A stretch of 64,000 bases of DNA from Symbiodinium sp. CCMP2592 (GCA_905221615.1 CAJNDT010005868.1:372001-436000), one strand, 5' to 3'; shown: positions 1 through 10,655, counted from the first letter of the stretch. Made by a program: numbers and translations. Notes: generated by a model not told the origin, from the letters alone.

Positions 1-49
1 GTCTGCCGACCTTTTTCGTGCGTGCCAAGCCCGGTCTGTTCGGAAACTT
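1..49 (+). CDS. Exon fragment cut by the window edge
   Basis: One frame reads LPTFFVRAKPGLFGNF and is followed by AGG|GTTTTAGG, a possible GT donor, after which the sequence becomes telomere-like filler. The composition is GC-rich and unlike what follows. The product is not recognised and the gene continues to the left of the window. Confidence 0.35.
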
Positions 50-360
50 CAGGGTTTTAGGGATTTTGGGGAGATCTGGGGGTTTAAGGGTCTAGTGATG
101 TAGGGATTTAGTGGCGGGTTTAGTCAGGATTTTGGGTTGAGGGTAGAGTTTTGTAGAGTTTTGGAAGGTTGTGTAAGTTCTTTTGCATGTATTGTTTCTT
201 TTGAGTGGACGCGGGGGGTCCGGAGACAGAGTTTGTATGAGGTGCTTCAGAGCTCGAGGGATGAAAGGTTTCTAGGGTGTTTGGGTTGATGGGTTGTAGA
301 GTTTTTTAAGTTTCGAGCTTCAGGGGCCTTGGGGGGTCTAATTCTCATGCCAGAGACCTG
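50..360. other. Telomere-word filler, no gene seen
   Basis: Degenerate TTTAGGG-like words (tttaggg, tttagtg, ttttggg) with no convincing frame. It is probably intronic if the exon at the window start is real. Confidence 0.5.
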
Positions 361-470
361 TATGGGGAGTTTCCGAAGATAAGGGGTACCTTATTTTGGG
401 CTCCTTACAATAAGGGTCCTACAACTATTGTACTATATTAGGGTCCCCGATTGTCGGAAGCTCTCTTATA
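361..470. mobile_element. Short TIR element, family A (GGGAGTTTCCGAA)
   Basis: The left arm GGGAGTTTCCGAAGAT pairs with a right arm GGGTCCCCGATTGTCGGAAGCTC. Inside are the family-typical words GGGGTACCTTATTTTGGG and AAGGGTCCTACAA. The same arms recur near 12.8, 20.3, 21.7, 36.2, 48.9, 49.9 and 54.6 kb. It is non-coding and MITE-like. Confidence 0.7.
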
Positions 471-639
471 ACAGCCTTGTGCAAACCTTTGTAAACATTA
501 ACGCCCCAAAGCTTTGGGGGGTTGGGGATTCGCCGCATCTTCGGGTAGTTGGGGTTTGCTACGCTGCGCGTTTTTGTTGCAGGGCAGAAAGGGGAAAGGA
601 GGGGGAGGAGTCAAGTCTGAATATAATTCGGCTCGATAT

Positions 640-749
640 ATGGGTGGTTGTCAAAATTAGGGTCCCTTTTTGGGTACCCTAAATATTAGGTGTCGTACTA
701 TAATAGGGACCCAAAAAAAGGGACCCTAATTCTTGACAACCACCCATAT
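640..749. mobile_element. Short TIR element, family C (GGGTGGTTGTCAAAATTAGGG)
   Basis: A near-perfect palindrome. The left arm GGGTGGTTGTCAAAATTAGG is matched by the right arm CCTAATTCTTGACAACCACCC, with GGGTCCCTTTTTGGGTACCC inside. Other copies lie near 41.0, 46.2 and 49.7 kb. Confidence 0.85.
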
Positions 750-2010
750 CATAAATTTAGGGAAGATGCCATAATTAAGCTTTCTTGGGGTCTCCGGGGG
801 TTCTGGTTTGATTTGGCTTAAAATTTCGGGTTCAGGGTTTAGGGTTTAGTGCTTTGGGGTCTTGTGACCTTTCTTGGGGTTCTAGGTCCCTGAGTAATAC
901 CCTTCTGCCCGTTTCATTTCAGGACCCTTATCAACACCGAATAGTTGCAAAAAATGGTAGCCCTACTATGAACAGGCTCAGCAACCTGGGGCTTATAGGG
1001 CCGTGGAAGTCTGTAGAGTCAAGATGAGGAGGCATAGGATATCCCAAAACGCCAAAGCAAACTTGAGATTTTGAAGAAGCCTGAAGAGAAACGTTACTAT
1101 TGATAACTGGTCCTTAGGGCTCCTTTTCTAAGTATTGGTATACCAGAATTTAGCACAACAGACTTGCCCTAATCTAGAATTTGGAGGACCCTGTATTCGC
1201 CGAAAGCCACGAGAATCCTGAAGTTGACTGGGCTCAGCACCTACGACGACCGGAGTAGCGTCAAAAACGCCATGTACATGAATGGATTCTTTTCGCTCAA
1301 GCTGATGGCTCCTGCCCTTTGCAGACGAGTGCTGCTGAGCTGATCTGAAATAAACCACCTGGTAGAACGAACTCCGACAACACTAAGTCACTAAGGCCTT
1401 AAGCCCAAGAGGGTGCATATCCCAAACTCTGCGAATCCTTAAGCCCAAAGCATAATTAACCCATGAACCTACAGATGATGCACTTCCTTTTGAGAGGGTT
1501 TGGGGTTGTCGTCTGGGCACCCAAACCATGAAACCATAAAACCATGCAACAACACGGAACACAACTGTATGCATATATGTATACGCACGTGTGTGCACAT
1601 TTTCATGTACCAGTGTATGTGTATGTTCAGAGGCATACATTCATGCATACATTTACTTGCATATGCATCTACATGCCTGTATGTAGGTATATGTAGGTAT
1701 GCACGGATGTGCACAACGCCCTAAGCCGCACGATGCTGTGGCGGAGTCATGTATGGCACTTGCCACTGCTGCTGACCGGCGAGGCTCAAGAGGGCTCATG
1801 GGGTTTGCAGGGTGTGTAGGGTTTAAGAAAACAGGATTTTGCAGATACCTTGGGGGGGGGCCCTTCATCATCATCTATTGTTGTTTAGCGGCTAGCGCAG
1901 ACATTTGATTAAGCATTGCATGTTCAGGGCCTCATGTTGTAGGACGCATAGGCTACGGGAGGTTGGCTAACCATGCGGCACTTTTGATGTTGTAAGGTCT
2001 TGTATGTAAC
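750..2010. other. Filler with a purine/pyrimidine ATG-rich tract, no gene seen
   Basis: The stretch has scattered telomere-like words and, at about 1560-1700, an imperfect tract of TGTATG/CATACA words. The small ORFs here on both strands overlap each other and show no splice-like borders or protein-like composition, so I do not call them. Confidence 0.4.
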
Positions 2011-2121
2011 GCTAAGGGTCCAAGTACCTAAGACTCATATACTCTCCTAGATGTTGAGCTACATAACTACTATCCTAAACCCAAGTACCTATAATTATTG
2101 GGTCCTTTGGACCCTTAGGGC
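2011..2121. mobile_element. Short TIR element, family N (CTAAGGGTCCAAGTACC)
   Basis: The left arm CTAAGGGTCCAAGTACCTAA pairs with the right arm TTGGGTCCTTTGGACCCTTAGGG. Related copies lie near 7.77, 16.4 and 50.1 kb. Confidence 0.65.
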
Positions 2122-2570
2122 AAGTTCGTCAGAAAGGCTTTGCTCGTCTCTCCGTTGGGGCCTGGTGTGACCTCGTAAGGCTACTCGTCTATTGAGTACC
2201 CCGAGAAGCCTTATACCGATCCCCTCTACAGTCATCGAACTGGCGTACTAAGTCGGCTGAACCTTCGCTTGAATGGGTTGGTGGGGTGCAGTACTTGGGG
2301 TTCTGATTTTGGCTCAGGCTCCACGGTTTCGGGTTAAGGCTTCGCAGAGTTTGAGGTCTTTAATGCTTTCGGGGTATCGGTGCAGGGGTTCGAGGTTTGG
2401 GGTTGCTTAAGCTGTAAAGCTCTTGGGAAGGTTTTTGAAATATGTGTGTGTTGTATGCCATACTTTTTTGGCTGGAGGCTTCCAGATCCTAAAACCCTGG
2501 ATTTTTATCCGGCCTCCTGAGGCCGTTCCCGCCCCTACCTGACACTGAAGATGCCCATCAACTTTTAATA

Positions 2571-2670
2571 AAGGGGCCGAAATAAATACCAATACTGTGC
2601 TGGGGTTCCTTGTCATCATTACAGTATAATGGGCCCCAAACCCTTATTCAAATTGTTAATGCCCCTATAC
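2571..2670. mobile_element. Short TIR element, family E (AGGGGCCTTAATAATTA)
   Basis: A degenerate member of the family with consensus arms TAGGGGCCTTAATAATT and AATTATTAAGGCCCCTA. The internal words GGGGTTCCTT and GGGCCCCAAACCC are present. Better copies lie at 9.2, 44.2, 53.8 and 60.5 kb. Confidence 0.55.
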
Positions 2671-2703
2671 TATAGTAGACCCGGACTGGGGAAAACAATA
2701 GGT

Positions 2704-2856
2704 GGAGCCTATGGAGTGGTCGAATACAGCCTGATCTCGGCTGTTGAGGGCTATGCCGCGCCTTCGGCCAGCCGCATCACTGAGGGCGGGAGAAAAGAAC
2801 TTCCGGCTTACACCGAGTTCTGTCACAGCGGACAAGGAAAGTCGCTTGATGCTTGA
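2704..2856 (+). CDS. Possible exon, product unknown
   Basis: A GC-richer island with an open plus-strand frame ending in TGA (GAYGVVEYSLISAVEGY near the start, GGRKELPAYTEF near the end). No acceptor is clear and the opposite strand is also open. The call rests only on balanced amino-acid composition. The sequence on either side is filler. Confidence 0.22.
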   Translation, partial: GAYGVVEYSLISAVEGYAAPSASRITEGGRKELPAYTEFCHSGQGKSLDA

Positions 2857-2899
2857 TGCACCACCACCCACAAACCCTGGTGTGAGGTGGCGCCGTCTT

Positions 2900-3598
2900 A
2901 ACATGGATTAGCAGCCGCTGCGAGGGAAGTCACCCTAAACCCCGAACCCTACACCATATAGCCTGTATCCTTTAAGTTTTCTTCGAAGGCAAGGCAAGTT
3001 CGACTTCAGCTGAATCCGAGCCGCCAAGCAGAAACTCCAACTTTACACCGAAACCCTACAAACCGTGAACCCTAAACTGATACAACCTAGCATAACCTTG
3101 AATCCTGAACTTTAGAAAACACTGAGCCTTGAACCTCTGAGCCCTATCTAAACCCGAAACTTAAACCCTCAAAACACCGTAGACCTTACCGCAATGGGCA
3201 TGCTCATTCCTGGGTCCTTCGTGTCCCGCCAGGCCGTAGCAGAGCAAGCTCCGACCGTGCCACCTTATGTGTCTCGGTTTGATGTTAGGGTTTAGGGTTT
3301 AGCGTTTGGCTTACCCACTAATGACCTGCCGTTTTAAGAGTTCATATATACGGAAATCATGACAGGGATCCCTAAAAAGGTAGGTTTTATAGGGGCCAGG
3401 TCGGGTTTAGGATTTAGGGTCATTAGCACCATAAATAAACAAAGAACTTCTTCTTCTGTCTTTGCATCACTAGCATTTGGGTTCCGAGTTTCGCGTTTCG
3501 GCCTCGTACCAGTTTCGGCTTGAAATTTGCTCCCAGGCTAGACTCCTTTTCCCAAGGCTTACTGGCACATTATCCTCGAGCTCAGCCCATGTACGCGC
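2900..3598. other. Filler with one family I palindrome
   Basis: CCCTAAA-like words continue. A short palindromic element lies at about 3315-3392 (ACCTGCCGTTTTAAG paired with CTAAAAAGGTAGGTTT), related to copies at 22.5, 37.8 and 44.4 kb. No gene is seen. Confidence 0.45.
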
Positions 3599-3599
3599 G

Positions 3600-3738
3600 T
3601 ACTTAGAGGATCATGGGACTTAGTATGTAGGTTATAACTGGGGTTATAAGTCCCCTAAGTGGGTTATCCTAAGTCCCATTATCCTATTTACTAAGTCCCA
3701 TGACCTTACTTACTAAGTCCCATGATCCTTTAAGTAGT
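3600..3738. mobile_element. Short TIR element, family D (ACTTAGAGGATCATGGGACTTAGTA)
   Basis: The left arm ACTTAGAGGATCATGGGACT at 3601 is matched by the right arm ACTAAGTCCCATGATCCTTT up to 3735. The centre contains nested GGTTATAACTGGGGTTATAAG repeats. Four more copies are in the window (9.9, 20.9, 22.4, 38.8 kb). Confidence 0.85.
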
Positions 3739-3745
3739 ACATACA

Positions 3746-4020
3746 AGGCCCATGTAGTGACTCTCGACCAGCCTCCAAGGCCAAAGTATGCATGCGTTCT
3801 GTTTGGACCCACGGAGCTATGTTCGTCGCCCAAAGTTAAAGACCTAGTCAGAGGATCCGGGAAGTTGGTCATAAGTGCACGAAATAGGCTAGTAAGTCAT
3901 AAGTATAAGGACATCTGTAAGTACTATATTCATATCCTAAGTCCCATCCCCGAAGTGGCCATGACATTTCGGCCTCTTTACAAGCATTGCCGGAACCACC
4001 TCTGGAGCGTTGACCGGTAA
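3746..4020 (+). CDS. Possible exon or terminal exon, product unknown
   Basis: The frame is open from the edge of the TIR element to TAA at 4018-4020 and reads like protein (AHVVTLDQPPRPKYACVLFG, then SSPKVKDLVRGSGKLV). It is basic, with no recognisable domain. The ORF start lies inside the mobile element, so the true exon border is unknown. It could also be chance, since the opposite strand is partly open. Confidence 0.33.
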
Positions 4021-4553
4021 TCATGGCCCATAAACTTTCATACTTGCAAATTCTAGACGAAATAACCCCCCAAGAATTTCACCTTTTGTAATAAGGACGT
4101 ATAAAAATGAGAAGGAGCCCAAACACAGGTGCGCTTCTTAGGTTCCAGGTAGACGGGTTTTGCTTTTGGGGTGTAGGGTGTAGGGGTGTAGGATTTTGGC
4201 CAAAGGGGCAACGATCTAGGGCTGACGGTGTACCAAATATATTGGCGTTGAAGGTTGAGGGAGTTGTGAAGCTTGTCAGTACCGCGCGGTGTATGGTACA
4301 ACCACATGGAAATGAATTATTTCAATTTTCGGAGGTCCAATGACTGGAACATCCTTCCGGAGAATCCCAAATACCAAAAGCAGAGCCCTAAACGCAAAGC
4401 ATCGTATCTAGATGTTTTGTAGTGCTGTATCACTGACATTGATCCTTCATGCTCAGCCTACAACTGTTCTCCTTCATCTGATGAAGGTCTTGGTACGCTG
4501 TGAGACGTGACCCCTCTGGGAGGTTACGTTGTAACATACAGGGGTCGGGATAG

Positions 4554-4760
4554 TTAGAAGTAGTACTCAGGCCCTATAGCCTCAGACGGGGATGTGCTGA
4601 AACTCAGACCCAGCATTGCAGCTCCAATTTGTTCAATCAGTTCGCGAGTCCAAGCCGGTTCAGGGCTTGCATAGGTTGTTCCAACACGAAATCCCGAGCA
4701 CACCCTGATCCCCATGTTATCATATACAGATAGATATTCAATCGGAAAATCCTGGACCAT
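4554..4760 (-). CDS. Minus-strand ORF, 68 residues, product unknown
   Basis: ATG to stop on the minus strand with protein-like composition: MVQDFPIEYLSVYDNMGIRV, then TRELIEQIGAAMLGLSFSTS. It has no telomere-like words inside and its GC content is even. A CAG lies just inside the start, so it may be an exon that begins after ATGGTCCAG. No family is recognised. Confidence 0.42.
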   Translation of the reverse strand: MVQDFPIEYLSVYDNMGIRVCSGFRVGTTYASPEPAWTRELIEQIGAAMLGLSFSTSPSEAIGPEYYF

Positions 4761-4999
4761 GGAGCCTAGATCCTATGCCCGAAAGCATAAACTGCAAATG
4801 TGGGTCGTCACATTTTGGGGTTAGCCTGTGGAGGTGCCAGTATTTCACAAAGTCCAGAGACTGTCACGAGACTGAACCCGGGATTCAACAGGGGCTATTG
4901 TTGATTTATGAATCTGCTTTTGGAGTTTGGCGAAATGTTGGGCCCTGGCTTTACCTGGTACTAGTACTAGTACTGTAGACGGAACCTACATGGGCTAGC

Positions 5000-6089
5000 C
5001 TCGGTGCCATTTGTTGTCGCTGACGCATGGGCATTGGACCATAAGCCTGTGCTCTACAAGCCCAAAAAGCTACAAGCCAACCGAGCACGGCGCCATGCCG
5101 CATTGTCGATTTTCGGATGAAGGACCTGCTTAGTTCATTCTCACCATGTGCCACACAACATAGCCGGATCAGTGTGCGTGGTGGCAAAATCTATGTATCC
5201 ACCTCCACGACCGTTGTGATCGGAAAAAGGGAGTGCGGACCACAACTGCACGCGTTGTGCGGGTTGCCGGTGCTTGCAATTGATAGGGGTGAATGCACGC
5301 ATTGTGCGCGGTTGCCGGTGCTTGTGCGCTTGGTTTGGGCATGTTGATTGAGGTAGGCCTTGGCCTGTCGATTTCTCCTGCTCGGTGACAGTGCCTGCTT
5401 ACGAGAAACGAATGACTTGCTACAAAGCGCGCACCATTTGGCAATGAGGGAGTAGCTTGCAGGTCAGACGCCTCGCACTTGCATAGGGGAGAGAGGGAGA
5501 GAGAGAAAGAGAGAGAGACAAAAAAGAGAGGCAGAAACAAAGACAGAGACAGCACTGTCATTCTGTTTTAGAGCTGCACCCGGCCACTACGTTTCGGGTA
5601 ATATGAACCCAACACAAAAATTAGAGCTAAACCACAAGACCCTAAGCCTTAAAATAGAACTTGTACTGGAGATCCTACTGTTGTGGCGATCAAAACAACG
5701 GGCACTTCTTGGATTTGCGGTTGAAGGCTTGCCTACATAGTCTCCATTGTAGTACGATTTTCAGGTTTATAACCATATTTTACCCACAGTGACATAGTGC
5801 TAACCTTTACTTTTGCTGTTGCTGCGATACCGACGTTAGACGTGATGATGGTTCTTCGCCCTGCCAGCAGAATCGAAATTAAGCCCTCGAGAGAGGAGGC
5901 ATTCCCCTTTTTGCCGGCAGACAAACGGCCCTGGTTAGCTATCGCAAGGGATCACCGTGCCATCATGCACATTTGGCAGCTGTAAAGCCCGAGGTCGTGA
6001 TTCAGGAGCTCAGGAATGTGAATTCAGCAAGGTTTCGCCCCTGCAATTTCGGGAGGTTCTTACAGAGTATCTGCAGACGTCCACGTCAC
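5000..6089. other. Non-repetitive stretch with a GA tract, no gene called
   Basis: It contains two imperfect copies of a GTTGCCGGTGCTTG word (around 5262 and 5311) and a GAGA-rich tract at about 5487-5548. Both strands carry overlapping ORFs of low complexity. No gene can be supported. Confidence 0.4.
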
Positions 6090-6349
6090 CACCGTCGTAG
6101 TAGCAGCAGTAGCAGTAGTAGATGTTGTAGTAATTGTAGTGGTAGTTGTAGTAGCAGTGGTGGTAGTGGTGGTGCTTTGCTAGTGTTACTGCTTGTACTA
6201 CTGGTAGTGGTAGAGCTAGTGGTAGTGATAGTCTTAGTATTAGTGGTAGCGGCAGTGGCAATGGTAGTTGTCTTGGCAGCTGTAGCAGCAGGAAAGTAGT
6301 ATTGTTTTTCGTAGTAGTAGCAGCAGGAGTAGTAGTAGTAGTAGTAGTA

Positions 6350-6389
<40 letters not shown>

Positions 6390-6715
6390 CAGTAGTAGTA
6401 GTAGTACATAGTAGTCGTAGTAGTAGTACTAGTAGTAGTAGTAGTGGTAGTAGTAGTAGTAGTAGTCGTAGTAGTAGTAGTCGTAGTAGTAGCAGTAGCA
6501 GTAGTAGTAGTGGTAGTAGTAGTGGTAGTAGTAGTAGTAGTAGTAGTGCTACTACTAGTAGTAGTACTAGTACTAGTACTAGTACTGGTACTAGTACTAG
6601 TAGTAGTAGTAGTAGAAGAAGTAGTAGTAGTAGTAGTAAGAAGAAGAAGAAGTAGAAGAGCATGAGCAGTAGTAGCAGCAGTAGCAGTAGCAGTCGTCGT
6701 CCTCCTCCTCCGCAG
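6090..6715. repeat. Long GTA/TAC trinucleotide microsatellite
   Basis: About 600 bp of GTA repeats with interspersed GCA, GGT and AGA units. The purest part is about 6320-6660. The long poly-Leu, poly-Val, poly-Ser, poly-Tyr and poly-Thr frames on both strands are by-products of the repeat. Confidence 0.95.
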
Positions 6716-6719
6716 CTGC

Positions 6720-7330
6720 AGTATGCTGAAGGCCGTAGTGAAGAGTCATGGTTCCTTGTGTTGTTCGGAACCCGAATCACTCAGGCATTCCGCTGCCAGA
6801 GCGAGCCTCCGGCACAGCTGCTGGGATCGAACTAGTTTATGCTGTTGGTGTCTGCCGCTCGTACAGCACCTAGGTTTTACCGCGAAACCGTCCCAGTTGA
6901 GTCGCCAAAGACATGGATATGCGAGGGCACCCGCACCTGGCCTGCAAGACTGTGACTGTGGGGTTTAGCGTTTAGGAACCCTGAGCCTTGTAAAATTGGC
7001 GCTTTAAAGGTTTTTCCAAGGTTGTATATCATGCTGTCGGGGTTTGTGGTATAGGCTTGCTTCAACCCTGAGCTTTGCAACATAGGGGCCTTGTTGATTG
7101 AGAAAAAGGTTTTTTCAAGGTTGTATATTATGCTATAACGGTTTTGTTGCATATTGGGTTGGGCTTGGTAATGTGACCCGGCGTTTGTGTGTATATCGCG
7201 TCACTCTGTGTGGACTACATGGTGGTATTGCTACGACTAGTAGGCCCATGCAAAACTCAAAACCCATACCATACGTTACCCTGCATGAATCTATTTAGCC
7301 CGATGTAAAGCTCAAAACATCCTGAGCCCT
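6720..7330. other. Filler, no gene seen
   Basis: Mixed sequence with two imperfect copies of a word around TTTTTCCAAGGTTGTATAT (near 7010 and 7110), suggesting a small local duplication. No supported coding frame. Confidence 0.4.
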
Positions 7331-7442
7331 GTACAGCAGAAGCCAAAAAGTTGAAAACGCAATAGCCTCAATCCCTAAGAGTAGCGTCGGGAATCCCAGC
7401 ACTACTTCTCCTTTCTCCGGTTTCCAACTTTTTGGGCTCTAC
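7331..7442. mobile_element. Short TIR element, family L (AGAAGCCCAAAAAGTTGGAAA)
   Basis: The arm GTACAGCAGAAGCCAAAAAG pairs with CTTTTTGGGCTCTAC, and the interior has AATAGCCTCAATCCCTAAGAG. The copy at 11.77-11.88 kb is clearly homologous along its length, and related arms occur near 25.3, 50.35 and 62.35 kb. Confidence 0.7.
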
Positions 7443-7925
7443 CCCTAAACCCTAAGCCCTTAAACCCTCAATTAAGCCCTAAACCCTGAAACCTTGAACC
7501 CTTACTGTAAACCCCGAAACATGTTCCATTCAGACCTTACGATCGCTGGTAACCAACCGGTCCCCGACGGCGCCTTCGGAATATCTGTCATCTCAGTAGC
7601 TGAGTAGGTAGCCTTTAACCTTTCGGGCTTTATATAAGGGTTCCTTTACGGGATCTATAAGGGTTGAGGGGCAACATTGAACTTTTTGAGGCTTGTACAA
7701 CCCAACCACCATTGAAAAGGTTACGCTTTTGGGCTAAGATACTCAGTGCCTAAGTCATGCAGTATCCCTAAGGGTCCAAAGGACACCATGATCAGGTACT
7801 TGGTTTCAGGATAGCAACTCTTGTAAGCTTTTTTTGGAGGGTTGTATGTTTGTTATGTACTGCGACCGTTAGGACTTGCTCAACCACTCCAGGAACCCTA
7901 CTGCTATCCTTTGGTTGTCCGTATA

Positions 7926-8153
7926 TTATCGTAGCGTACTCAGTATTTCGGTCCCCTCTGCACGTTTACGACGATATTGGCTAGGTTGATGCTGTGATGG
8001 TGTTCTGACGGGGGCATGGACGTTCTGAATGATTTTCCATGCCAGGATGACGATGTTGCTAGTGATGAAGTTGGCACGGGTCACTAACTGTGAAGAAGTT
8101 ACAGAACATATTCCAATCATGGCTCTCGTGGCGCAGTTCAAGACAGCGCGCAT
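7926..8153 (-). CDS. Minus-strand ORF, 75 residues, product unknown
   Basis: The ORF starts ATGCGCGCTGTC and runs to TAA. It reads MRAVLNCATRAMIGICSVTS, then NFITSNIVILAWKIIQNVHA, with a basic C-terminus. It sits in non-repetitive sequence between telomere-word blocks. It resembles no family I know and may be one exon of a larger gene. Confidence 0.35.
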   Translation of the reverse strand: MRAVLNCATRAMIGICSVTSSQLVTRANFITSNIVILAWKIIQNVHAPVRTPSQHQPSQYRRKRAEGTEILSTLR

Positions 8154-8329
8154 AGCGCGTTAACTCTTGCGGAGTCGTTTCTATGCTGTGTTGAGAAAGC
8201 CTACGCACGCAATGCCACTACTGCGAACTCCTGCAAATAGCAGCATTTAAAGCTATTTCCTTAGCATGCAGGACAAGTCCCGGCCTCAGTAAGCAGTGTA
8301 ACCCCCGAAAACGCACCATTGCAACTGAA

Positions 8330-8665
8330 TCCACTAGCTAAAACCTGAACCCTCAAAGACCCCAAGCCCTGAACCCTCAAAGACCCTAAGCCCTATAAAC
8401 CCTAAAAACCCCAAAACCCTGAGCCCTAAGCCCCGAAAAGCCCGACACCCCTATACCCCCTATACCTTAAAAACCCCTGAACCCTGAGCCCGAAATCTCT
8501 AACCCCTAAGCCCGAAAACCCTGAACCCCAAACCTCTCAACCCTAAACCCTGAAAAACCCTTAATAACCCCTGAACCCTTAACACCCTAAGCCCGAAAAC
8601 CCTGAACCCTACCAAAACCCTGAAAAACCCTTGTAAGCCATAAACCCTAAACCCTCAACCCTAGG
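8330..8665. repeat. Degenerate telomere-like array (CCCTAAA-type)
   Basis: Dozens of AACCCTAAACCC, GAACCCTAAGCCC and similar words in the CCCTAAA orientation. It is interstitial, not a chromosome end, because unique sequence continues on both sides. Confidence 0.85.
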
Positions 8666-8731
8666 TGCGTCTTAGACGGGCTGACCCCGAGCTTTGTCGC
8701 GGGGTGCCACTTCCAAGCTGCACGCGCCCTC
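8666..8731 (+). CDS. Possible exon following a telomere-like intron
   Basis: After CCCTAG| the frame reads CVLDGLTPSFVAGCHFQAAR in GC-rich sequence, then degenerates to CCCTCAAACCCCTG. The acceptor has the AG|G form typical of dinoflagellate introns. No product is recognised and the donor is unresolved. Confidence 0.35.
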
Positions 8732-9041
8732 AAACCCCTGAACAGCCACCCTCAACCCAAGAAACCTATAGCTGAGAAAGTTTCCGGAATCCGAAAGCTG
8801 CGAAACACCCGGTAAAAACGAATCAAAACAAAGCGCATGTGCGCTCTGGACGCGGGAAAAGCCGTGGGCACCTTGGCGCGAACATGCGTGCGCCTTGTAC
8901 GGGCTGGCCGGGCTCGGCATGCTGCATGATCTCGGAGTTGTTGTCCCCAAATCCGCAGTTTGAAGCGTTCCTTAAAATTCTCTACAGGCTTCTTTTGGGG
9001 ATCTCTTTTCGGGCTCCTCTTAAGACTTCTGCTTCCTTGCA

Positions 9042-9156
9042 GGTTCCATGAAGATTTGCGTAAGCTTCCGAGGATGCTCTCGTAAGCCTTGCTCTCCAGG
9101 CGTGCACCCCATCTCCTTTGCGATCCCATCCGAGGACATGCTGTGCTTGGGATGAG
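9042..9156 (+). CDS. Possible terminal exon, product unknown
   Basis: A pyrimidine-rich stretch and TTGCAG| precede a frame reading SMKICVSFRGCSRKPCSPGV and PISFAIPSEDMLCLG up to TGA at 9154. The good acceptor and protein-like composition support an exon, but an alternative frame is partly open. Confidence 0.38.
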
Positions 9157-9160
9157 CCCA

Positions 9161-9272
9161 ATATAGGGGGCCTTAATTCAACACATACCTTTCTACTGTT
9201 TTGAGGTTCCTTATTCTAGTTATAGTATACTTTACCCGAAACCCTATTCCAATTATTAAGGCCCCTATATTA
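9161..9272. mobile_element. Short TIR element, family E
   Basis: The left arm ATATAGGGGGCCTTAATTCA pairs with the right arm AATTATTAAGGCCCCTATAT. Internal GAGGTTCCTTATTCTAG and TTATAGTATAC are family words. It is a well-preserved copy. Confidence 0.85.
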
Positions 9273-9624
9273 AGGGTGTGTTAAGCTTCACGCCTTTTTC
9301 TGGGTCCAAGGGGCTCGCAGCTCTGGCTTGGGGATGCGAGCTTGCGCCTCTACTTTGTATAGCGACTGCTACACGGCATTGGTGACACTGCATGGGATGA
9401 AGGGTTCTTCTCCCCAAACCTAAATCCTAAGCTCTTATAAGCCCTAAACCCTAAACCCTGACTCCAGAACCCCAGCACGTCATGTCTGTTCATCGGCAAT
9501 CTACTGATGTGGACTTCAGATTTAATACGTATTCGCCCACAAAAACAGGTAGCCCTTAAAGAGTCCTCATAGAACGCTTCGAGAAGTTTTATGGAGACCT
9601 TCTGGAACCCCTGAAGCCACCACG

Positions 9625-9847
9625 AGGACGTCGTTCCCTGTGCCCTATAAACCCTAGACCCTAAAGCTAAACCCTAAACCTTTAAACCCTAAACCAAACC
9701 CCTAAACCCCTAAACCCCTAAAACCTCTAAAACCCCGGAACCCCTGAACCCTTCATCCCTAAAACCGAAACCCCTAAACCCTAAACTCTTAAACCCCGAA
9801 ACCCCCCTAAGGCCTTAAAACCACCAAAAAGGACGTCGTTCCCTGTG
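9625..9847. repeat. 18-bp direct repeat flanking a telomere-like intron
   Basis: AGGACGTCGTTCCCTGTG occurs at 9625-9642 and again at 9830-9847, each preceded by CCACCA. Between them lies about 187 bp of CCCTAAA-type words. Each copy carries AG|GA, so a GA donor in the first copy and an AG acceptor in the second would remove the filler and one copy exactly. Exon-like sequence lies on both sides (ERFEKFYGDLLEPLKPP before). Confidence 0.7.
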
Positions 9848-9916
9848 TCCCGGAGAAGTTTACCGATTTCGCTTCTCTGCTCCCCGGAGTCGAGGACGAG
9901 CGCTCTGTGTGTGGTG
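9831..9916 (+). CDS. Possible exon after the duplicated splice site
   Basis: Following AAAAAG| one frame reads DVVPCVPEKFTDFASLLPGV and EDERSVCGEVK to a stop near 9914. A second frame (PGEVYRFRFSAPRSR) is also open and would be in register with the upstream candidate exon. The reading frame is therefore undecided, but the block is clearly non-repetitive and GC-rich. Confidence 0.4.
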
Positions 9917-9934
9917 AAGTGAAGTGAAGTGATT

Positions 9935-10057
9935 ACTTAGAGGATCATGGGACTTAGTAACTCGGTTATAACTGGGGTTATAAGTCCCCTAAGTGGGGTT
10001 ATCCTAATTATAACCTACTTATAACCCTACTTACTAAGTGACATGATCCTTTAAGTA
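9935..10057. mobile_element. Short TIR element, family D
   Basis: The left arm ACTTAGAGGATCATGGGACT is matched by CATGATCCTTTAAGT at the right. The internal GGTTATAACTGGGGTTATAAG is shared with the 3.6-kb copy. Confidence 0.85.
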
Positions 10058-10200
10058 GGGGTTTAGGGATCTAGGGGTTTAGGGTGTAGGGATTTAGAGG
10101 TTTAGGGTGTAGGGGTTTAGGGTTTAGGGATGAAGGGTTTAGGGATTAAGGGTTTTAGGGCTTTAGGGTTTAGGGATAAGGGGTGTTTAGGGGTTCGGTT
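10058..10200. repeat. Telomere-like array (TTTAGGG-type)
   Basis: About 15 TTTAGGG-like units in the G-rich orientation directly abutting the TIR element. Confidence 0.85.
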
Positions 10201-10655
10201 TTAGGGTTGAGGGTTGGTTGTCTTGAGACTCAGGACTCGAAGGGGCACTACCACGGATTTTTAAAAGGTTGCGATACTTCGAGGCTCCGTAGTAGTTCCT
10301 TTTAGGGGTTCATATTTAGAATCCTATGAGGTAATCCCCAAAAAGGAGCTACTATGGAGCGTATGGTAGGGATACGAGCAAGATTGCGCTTGGGGGTTCA
10401 TGGTGCTGATTTGTGGTGCTCCGGGGCTTGATGCGGAGGCCTAATTTTTAAGACTTGTGTTTCGGGGTAAATCATAGTCATACTTTAGTTTAACCATAGT
10501 AAGGAACCCCCCCAAACCCTATTCTATCGATTAATGGGTCAATTGAAACAACAAAAGCGTTGCGGCTCGCCACATTGTGGGGTTCGTGGTCTAAGATTTA
10601 AGGGTCTAGGGTTTTTAGGATTTAGGGGTTTAGGGTTCCAGGGTACGGCTACAGG

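Noticed and set aside
5169..5561. Minus-strand ORF of 130 residues with hydrophobic start
   Set aside because: The apparent signal peptide is a translation of the GA/CT tract (LSLSLFLPLF).
6010..6780. ORFs of 256, 117, 107 and 73 residues on both strands
   Set aside because: They are poly-Leu, poly-Val, poly-Ser, poly-Tyr and poly-Thr translations of the GTA microsatellite.
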